Shown here one piece after another: positions 58,657-64,000 of a stretch of DNA of 64,000 nucleotides; positions within the stretch are counted from its first letter, which is position 1; each line of letters begins with the position of its first letter. Source of the stretch: Toxotes chatareus (lineage: Eukaryota > Chordata > Actinopteri > Toxotidae); assembly GCA_016801885.1 (NCBI GenBank), contig CM028886.1, forward strand, positions 2,862,501-2,926,500. Reading direction: 5' to 3'. Both the position numbers and the translations under genes were made by a program. The notes beneath the pieces are model-generated. The model saw only the letters and a list, made by a program, of their open reading frames with translations, had not been told where the DNA came from and searched no databases.

Positions 58657-59335
58657 TCAGACTGTTCTCATAGCTTTATGCTCAGGACTCTCACCCTTTA
58701 ACTCTAGTGCAGAAGGTCTCTGGTTTCTCATTTTGTAGTTGTACACCTTACCTATCACAGGATCTTGTCTCTGGGCTGCCTTTATTGAGTCTCTGGCTAA
58801 TGACTGAAAAGTGTTGAGCAAATTGTTTCGCTCTGTTTCCATCTGTTCCTTGAAAGCACTGAATGAAACTGAGCTGAGGAGTGGGCATTGTTCATTTTGC
58901 TGGACTAAGATGCCCTGTTCTGTTGGCATGATTGCATCCTGACCAACTGACTTGGTGCATTCTGTCATGTATTCCTCAAATTTTAGTGGAATTCTTGATA
59001 ACTCATCTGCATCAGAGTTTGTTTTGCCTGGTCTGTATTTTATTTTGAAATTAAAATCTGCCAACTCTGCAACCCATCTCTGTCCAGTAGCATTTAACCT
59101 GGCTGTTGTCAGTACATATGTAACTGGGTTGTTGTCTGTATATACCACGAAGGAGGGAGCGCTCGCAGATGGCCCACTTAAGTGCCAGAAACTCTAGCTT
59201 CCCAGAGTGCAGATGATAATTTCTCTCTGGTGGGGTGAGCGTTCTGGACCCATAGGCTATTACTTTTAACTTGCTGTGGGTGCGCTGGTAAAGCACTGCG
59301 CCCAGTCCTGCCTGAGAAGCATCTGTGTGCAGCAC
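58657..59335 (-). pseudogene. RNase H region of the LTR element, frameshifted
   Basis: Two overlapping frames carry consecutive parts: LHTDASQAGLGAVLYQ and IAYGSRTLTPPERNYH from 59335, and YTDNNPVTYVLTTARLNATG, QRWVAELADFNFKIKYRPG and ADELSRIP from 59148. These are hallmark phrases of the Ty3/gypsy RNase H domain. A frameshift lies around 59150-59170. Confidence 0.85.
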
Positions 59336-59488
59336 AAATGGTTTAGATCTGGGTAGCTGAGGATTGGTGGGTTGGAGAGTTGGTCCAAGACCCAGTGATG
59401 ATCATCTGTCCATGAAACTGGACTTAAACAGTTCACATTTCTTCACGGTGAGCTTTACTCCATGTTGTCTGTATCGACGTAGGACTGT

Positions 59489-60041
59489 TCATACATGTTC
59501 AACATGGCCTTCAAAGGACTTGCTGTCAACCAAATTGTCTATTTCATCACGCAAACCCCAAAGACACTCTTCCATACTCCTCTGAAACTCAGCTGGGGCT
59601 GAGCTCAGGCCAAAAGGGATCCGCTCCCATTGGTACAGGCCCCAAGGAGTGATGAAGGCTGTGAGGGGTTGGCTTTCCTCATCTAAAAAGCCTTGGTGAT
59701 AAGCCTTGCCCTGATCTAGCACTGAAAACCATGAGCTTCCACTGAGACTGTCCAGCATGTCCTGTATTCTAGGAATGGGATGTCTACCTGGCACTGATTT
59801 TTGGTTTAATTCTCTGTAGTCCACACACAGTCTCAATTCACCTGATTTTTTTTCTCACACACACTATGGGTAATGAGTAAGATGATGCTGATTTTTTAAT
59901 CCAGCCCCTGTTAATCGAGTCCTGCACGTATTCCTTCACTTCCTGATGTGGAAGGCTTTGGCACACTGATATAAGTCTTTTGGACTGGACTATTACCTGC
60001 TGGTCATTTGTTAAGTGATCCAGTGCTACAGGGGGTCCCAT
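59489..60041 (-). pseudogene. Reverse transcriptase region, frameshifted and lacking YxDD
   Basis: The frame from 60041 shows EVKEYVQDSINRGWIKKSAS, and the frame from 59836 shows MRLCVDYRELNQKSVPGRHP, WFSVLDQGKAYHQGF and PFGLSSAPAEFQRSMEECL, the fingers and palm of a Ty3/gypsy reverse transcriptase with the first catalytic Asp (SVLDQG). Where the YxDD motif should follow, the sequence goes from RDEIDNL straight to VDSKSFEGHVEHV, so the motif appears deleted. A frameshift near 59837 separates the two parts. Confidence 0.85.
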
Positions 60042-60219
60042 GCCTCACTATTGTCAGTGGCAGGAGATGTCTATGAACAGTCTGTGTCTTTTGGCATGGT
60101 TTTGTCTGAACTTACTTGTTTCACAGGTTGTACAGCCGCTGGATACACAGCCTTAACACTCTCCATGTGTCCCAGGCTGACTCGTGGGCCCAGTATGATG
60201 CTCTGTCCTGTGGTGTTGA

Positions 60220-60634
60220 TCAGAGGGACAGGGGCACTGGCAGAGTTACCTTTTTCATGGTGAATAGCACTTCCTTAATGTCTATCCCCTCAGGAAGATC
60301 AGTGTTCATTTTGGGGAAGAACAGCATTGCCATGTCTCTCTCAGCCTGTGTGTGTGTGTGACATTTTACTGTGGTGACTTCACCTGGATGTAGAACAACT
60401 TTTCTCTTACCAGTCCTAACTGTGATCCCCTCACTACTGGACTGATGATGGCTGGATAAAAGTTTTTGCTGCCCCAGAGTCAATGTCAAAAGCACTGCTC
60501 ACAATTCCTGTGGCCTTGTCACTGGCTGCCTCCTGGTGTTGCTTGAGTTGTTCTTTTATCACTTCCTCTATTACGTTAAAGCTGATGATCGGATGTTCTG
60601 CTACACTGGGGTCGCTGGAAACCAGCATGGGCAC
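60220..60634 (-). pseudogene. Region between protease and reverse transcriptase, two broken frames
   Basis: The frames at 60434-60634 and 60220-60495 carry a continuous-looking linker (PIISFNVIEEVIKEQLKQHQ, then VRTGKRKVVLHPGEVTTVKC and NTDLPEGIDIKEVLF) of the kind found between protease and reverse transcriptase in this group. There is a frameshift between them. A TG repeat lies at about 60345-60360. Confidence 0.55.
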
Positions 60635-60661
60635 TAGCAGGCTAGCACTAGCAGGATCTGA

Positions 60662-60883
60662 CTAGCTAAGTTTGAATTCTATGGGGATCCAGCCTATGAA
60701 AGGAATTTCTGTTTGATTGGCAGCAAGCCCATGTAATGGTTCTGGCCCCCAGAGTTCATCTATAGCTCTGATAGTGCTGTCAGGCAGATGTTCAGCCAGC
60801 CATTTGTCATTTATTACCCTGGCTTGAGCACCTGTATCCCACAGTGGTGTCACTGGTACATTATCAAAGGTGCAGTTCACCAA
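60662..60883 (-). pseudogene. Aspartic protease region of the LTR element
   Basis: It contains WDTGAQARVINDKWL with the DTGA active-site motif of retropepsins, followed by a Gly-rich strand region ending EFKLS and a stop. It is in the same frame as the Gag segment upstream and separated from it by a single TAA (60884-60886). Confidence 0.8.
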
Positions 60884-61597
60884 TTAGTGTTTTCCTATCA
60901 GCTGGATAAGTCTTTTACCCTGTCTTGCTGAGAGGTAATCAACTTTGCATGTCTCTGATAACTTGCTGCTTCGTCCCTCTTCCCCAGCTAAGTGTTGCTC
61001 AACTAACATTACTGCTCTACAAAGGGGTTTGTGTTCATGCCAGTGGTGTTTTTGACATACCTTGAAACAGTAAACTGTACTTGAGCAACCTGTGCACATC
61101 TGTAACACTCTGTCTGTGCCTTCTTCCTGTAGACAGTGGTGGCAACAGCGGGACCCTGACAGTTGTGGCTGGGTCACTGCAGGTCCCTCAGCAGCGACCC
61201 GGCGCTGTTTCCCTGCACCTGGCGTGGAGCTCGTGCATCCTCTGGAAATGTGGCCCAACTGACCACACTTGAAGCAATGAATACAGCTCCCTCCTTCTCC
61301 GTTGTCCTGACACGCCCTGCAGCCTCTCCGCCTCGCGTCTTTGGTCTCCGCTGCTTGCTTGCAGTTCTGTGATTTGACAGTACTCATAGAAGCGAGCACC
61401 ATTTGTTTCATTTCAGCTACCTCTGTCTGAAGCTCTCTTACCAGGATGTACACCTCAGGCTCCGGAGGAGGAGGAGCTGCCTTTGCTTCTTCACAGCTGG
61501 TGGGCTCTTGAATGTTCCCCACCAGCTGTGTGATCGGGGTGGAGGAGGAGCGCTGTGAGCTGTCCCAAGCGTTGTTGGTAGTCTGCAGCTCAGCCAC
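60884..61597 (-). pseudogene. Gag C-terminal part with CCHC knuckle and MYND-type zinc finger
   Basis: An open frame of 237 codons. It has an N-terminal low-complexity part, a helical LVRELQTEVAEMKQMVLA stretch, a CCHC zinc knuckle CFKCGQLGHISRGC with exact C-x2-C-x4-H-x4-C spacing, and then a second zinc-binding block with Cys and His pairs spaced like a MYND finger (CHHC ... CTGC ... YCFKVC ... HEHKPLC). The knuckle is normal for a nucleocapsid; a MYND-like module is not part of a typical Gag. The frame ends LIQLIGKH and a TAA, and continues in the same frame into protease. Confidence 0.8.
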
Positions 61598-61677
61598 TCT
61601 GGGTGTCTTAGTGCTGTTCCTCTTTAACTTGTTTAGTCTCTCAGTCTCAAGGTTAGCTGCTTCACTTACTTTCTCAC

Positions 61678-62538
61678 TCAGGGTTTCATCAGGTTATCAA
61701 GAAAGGGCTTTATCTGGAACTTGATGTTGTCATTCAGCAGCCCTGTACCAACTGATCTCAGAAACTTTCCCTTGACTAGGTCAGCACTGTAGTGTTTCTC
61801 GGATGCTCTCTCATTAGATGCAAAAATCAGTCTGTCTTTCAGTTCAATAGCTCTGGAAAAAAAATCTTGTGCTGAATCCTTCGGTTCTTGACAGATACTG
61901 ATCAGCTTTTGGTACAGGTCTGAAGTGTCATCTTCTTTGTAATGTCCCTTTAATATTATCTTCAGCTGAGGCAGAGTCAAGTCAGTCTTTATTTCAAGCA
62001 TGTCACGCAGTTTTAGGCCTTGCCTTGTGGCTCTTATTACGGCCTCTATCGCCTCTGACTCACCATGACCTTTGCGGAGCCCGCTCTCTTATCTGGTGCA
62101 TGAGGTTGGTGTATGACAACTTGTCGCGCTGACCTCCCTCACCGATCTGGCAGCAGATACGAAACTCCCTGCGGATCGTCACTTCTGGCGCCGTGGCTAG
62201 CAGCCGGTTCTGAATCGGGTTTGCTGTGGCATTGTCAGATATGTTCAGTTTCACGCCAAGCATTTTGGAGCTCCCGCTCCTCCCCCTCGCCGCACTCGTC
62301 CGCTCATAAAGGATAACAGTTCTCGAATAATCTGCACTGCTTCCTCTGCCTCAACGTTTTGTTCTATTTCATCCAACTTCCTTTCCGCTATTTTAATGAG
62401 CGCTTGTCTGCTCATATTAGCCACTGTCTCATCGTCTTCTTCGAGGCACTTTAGATATTGACAGACCTCCACTGTCCGGTCCCAGTTCAGCTGGCACATT
62501 GCCGTGGTGGCTCGGTCTAGCAGTATCTCCAAATCCAT
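61678..62538 (-). pseudogene. Gag N-terminal and capsid-like part, frameshifted
   Basis: A plausible start ATG at 62538 begins MDLEILLDRATTAMCQLNW, and the frame continues to about 62251. Two further frames (62060-62263 and 61678-62001) carry the next parts, including PLQ-free but gypsy-like LPQLKIILKGHYKEDDTSDL and AQDFFSRAIELKDRLIFAS typical of retrotransposon capsid. At least two frameshifts break it. Confidence 0.7.
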
Positions 62539-62643
62539 CTTACATTCGTCGGCGGCTCTCTTTCCGTTGTGATTCGTCGCCGGAGTAACGTCCTCTTTTC
62601 TGTCGGTTGCTAGCGGTCCGCACTCTCGTTGAACTTCACTCCT

Positions 62644-62656
62644 GGCTGGCTCGCCA
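62644..62656 (-). other. Candidate primer binding site
   Basis: On the minus strand TGGCGAGCCAGCC lies four bases inside the 5' LTR end (CAACA-AATC-TGG...). Starting with TGG is expected for pairing with a tRNA 3' CCA. I cannot name the tRNA. Confidence 0.5.
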
Positions 62657-62660
62657 GATT

Positions 62661-63621
62661 TGTTGCAGCCAAAGACCCAGACAAACGCAGAGCTTCGCGC
62701 GTACGTCCTCTCCGTTTTTCTCTCTTTTTCGTCTCCTCTTTCACACACCACCATGTCCGACTCAGCGGCACAACCCAACGGTGGGAGTTGTATTCGCTTC
62801 TTGCACAATATGGCGACCGTTAACGTTAGAACGTCAGTGCGCGGGCCAGTACTTGCGGTGATATAACAGCGACAGCAGAAGACAGCGAGAGCGAGAGACT
62901 ACAGCGATCGAGTTACATTAACAGAGAGAGATTATTTTATTTTATTTTATTTTATTTTACTTACATAGCAGTAGCCATGCAGATAACATTTAGGTCAGTT
63001 ATCCTGTATTTGTTTTAAAATTATCTGTTGTTGTTTTTTTTTTTTTTTTCAACGATTTACGCTTTTTAGCTGCAGGTGCGCGCGAACAAAAAAAAGCTCC
63101 ACATTGAATTGTTTCTTCTGTTTGAGAAAAATTGGCGCTTTTTTCAGGGTGCCGTGTTTTTTTGTTTTGTTAGTATGCACCTCAACTAAAAAGTGTCAAA
63201 CGTTGAAAAAAAACAACTGATAATTCTAAAATATCTACATGACAACTGACCTAAAAGTTAGCTACATAGCTACTGCTATGTAAATAAAATATCTCTGTTA
63301 ATGTAACTCCATCGCTGCTGTCTCTCGCTGTTGCTGTTAGATCACCGGAAGTTTTGACCGGACGTACTGGGCCACACGCGCAAGTCGTCAGCGGTCGCCA
63401 TATTGTGCAAGGAGTGAATACAGCCAAACAAAAACACAAACTCACACACTGCAAATCAAAAGAACACATTAAATTGCAGTTTCCAGTCAACTCACCTGTC
63501 GAACCAAATGACACAAGAAAACAAACTGGGGGGGGAGTGGGGGTCTATATAAATAGCTTGGAATGCCCACCACAACAAACACAATATAACCCGTCTTGGG
63601 GACACTACATGACACCCAACA
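62661..63621 (-). repeat. 5' LTR, enlarged by an internal insertion
   Basis: Its outer segments (62661-62789 and 63422-63621) align with the 3' LTR at 57718-58060 with scattered substitutions. The middle (62790-63421) is absent from the 3' LTR. Confidence 0.88.
62790..63421. mobile_element. Fold-back (long inverted repeat) element inside the 5' LTR
   Basis: The left edge reads GTATTCGCTTCTTGCACAAT and the right edge, reverse-complemented, GTATTCACTCCTTGCACAAT. Both continue with ATGGCGACCG and stay similar for roughly 200-250 bases (GAGTTACATTAACAGAGA, CATAGCAGTAGC, TAGGTCAGTT) before a T/A-rich centre. This looks like a MITE-like or fold-back element without coding capacity. Confidence 0.82.
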
Positions 63622-63704
63622 TAAGGTGCTTGGTAGACTCGCATCAAAAATTTTACATATAGAATCAAATGATATCCTCAACGGTTACTTAAACCCTGAA
63701 GCCT
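63622..63704 (+). pseudogene. Orphan gene copy G, C-terminal end after the LTR element
   Basis: TAAGGTGCTTGGTAGACTCGCATC continues the C-terminal codons (KVLGRLA-like, then LNPEA) with several substitutions and the usual stop context, directly after the LTR end. It proves that the retrotransposon lies within a copy of the orphan gene. Confidence 0.75.
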
Positions 63705-63721
63705 AACTTTTTTTTTTTTTT

Positions 63722-63846
63722 TTTAGACTCAGTGAAGTGGTGTGAAAGCATGTGATCTGAGCTTTACACTGCTGTGGTACTCAAAATATTTCCCCAAGGT
63801 TGGTAGGTCAGGTCTGTGTGTGTCCAACTCCACAAGGCACAAGGAG
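63722..63846. other. Resumed unit-like sequence
   Basis: AGACTCAGTGAAGTGGTGTG to AGGTTGGTAGGTCAGGTCTG matches 42279-42370 of unit B. At about 63823 it jumps into a short CACAAGG stretch and then the kinase exon. Confidence 0.6.
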
Positions 63847-63922
63847 GCAACTCCACAAAGCTCTCCTGGTCTTCAGTTTCTGCTGCGGTGTCTTCATCTG
63901 AGAGATGTATGGCTGGTTTGAT
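63847..63922 (-). pseudogene. Partial copy of the HIPK-like C-lobe exon
   Basis: It matches 50608-50683 (the IKPAIHLSDEDTAAETEE part) including the CTGATTCAG acceptor, followed by the same intron sequence up to the window end. The 3' half of the exon is missing and replaced near 63846. The kinase-derived repeats therefore continue beyond the right edge. Confidence 0.75.
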
Positions 63923-64000
63923 CTGAATCAGAAAAAAATCACAAAGCTTGTTAGAATCTCACTGGCTGATGGCAGTGTCAATTTTTAGAACTAAAAATCA

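Larger units (their letters stand above)
57718..63621 (-). mobile_element. Ty3/gypsy-like LTR retrotransposon, defective, 5.9 kb
   Basis: Both LTRs start TGTTG and end CAACA. The internal order on the minus strand is gag, protease, reverse transcriptase, RNase H and an integrase C-terminal remnant, as in Ty3/gypsy elements. Open frames are broken by several frameshifts, the integrase core is absent, and the 5' LTR carries a fold-back insertion. I do not see a clean short target duplication at the outer edges (TCAAG left, TAAGG right). The element sits in the C-terminal coding part of orphan copy G. Confidence 0.88.

Noticed and set aside
63354..63662. 102-codon plus-strand frame across the 5' LTR
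   Set aside because: It lies antisense to LTR and fold-back sequence, and its content is explained by those repeats.

Overview
The window reads as nuclear DNA of a ray-finned fish, most likely a percomorph teleost. It has vertebrate-style split genes with GT-AG introns, long CA/TG microsatellites, several dispersed repeats typical of teleosts, a tRNA-headed SINE, hAT remnants and a Ty3/gypsy-like LTR element. There are no operons or prokaryotic signals. All family assignments come from reading motifs by eye; no database search was run.

Region 1 (1 to about 32.3 kb) is most of one minus-strand gene, cspg5 (neuroglycan C, a brain chondroitin sulfate proteoglycan). Three coding exons join in frame: exon 1 with the signal peptide (31748-31844), the large exon 2 with the acidic ectodomain and most of the EGF module (14098-15115), and exon 3 with the end of the EGF module, the membrane span and the start of the cytoplasmic tail (1766-1954). 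The last exon or exons lie beyond the left edge. The introns are about 12.1 kb and 16.6 kb and carry only repeats that I can identify. A GC-rich 5' end and a 1.4-kb pyrimidine tract with an internal period of about 300-360 bp lie upstream.

Region 2 (33.8-35.7 kb) is intergenic and I see nothing in it.

Region 3 (35.7-57.7 kb, resuming at 63.6 kb) is a rearranged, recently amplified locus built from two intermixed components. The first is an intronless plus-strand gene for a membrane protein of 342 residues that I do not recognise. It has one intact copy (36904-37932), a near-identical neighbour broken by an 8-bp deletion, and at least six further truncated, shuffled or frameshifted copies. 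The second is a minus-strand, multi-exon HIPK-like protein kinase relic (about 49.2-53.4 kb) whose 3' exons are repeated in each duplicated block. Units A and B are a head-to-tail duplication of 3.8 and 4.3 kb. A hAT element with matching terminal inverted repeats (44092-46459), a SINE with a 13-bp target duplication (52016-52316) and a BED-finger relic are inserted among them.

Region 4 (57718-63621) is a minus-strand Ty3/gypsy-like element inserted inside one copy of the unknown gene. Its Gag carries a CCHC knuckle followed by a MYND-type zinc finger. It is defective: frameshifts, no visible YxDD in the reverse transcriptase, and no integrase core. Its 5' LTR hosts a fold-back element of about 630 bp. 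After it, the host locus resumes with another piece of the kinase exon.

The best candidate for something undescribed is the orphan membrane-protein family with its compact shared promoter and its repeated fusion and shuffling with HIPK-like exons.
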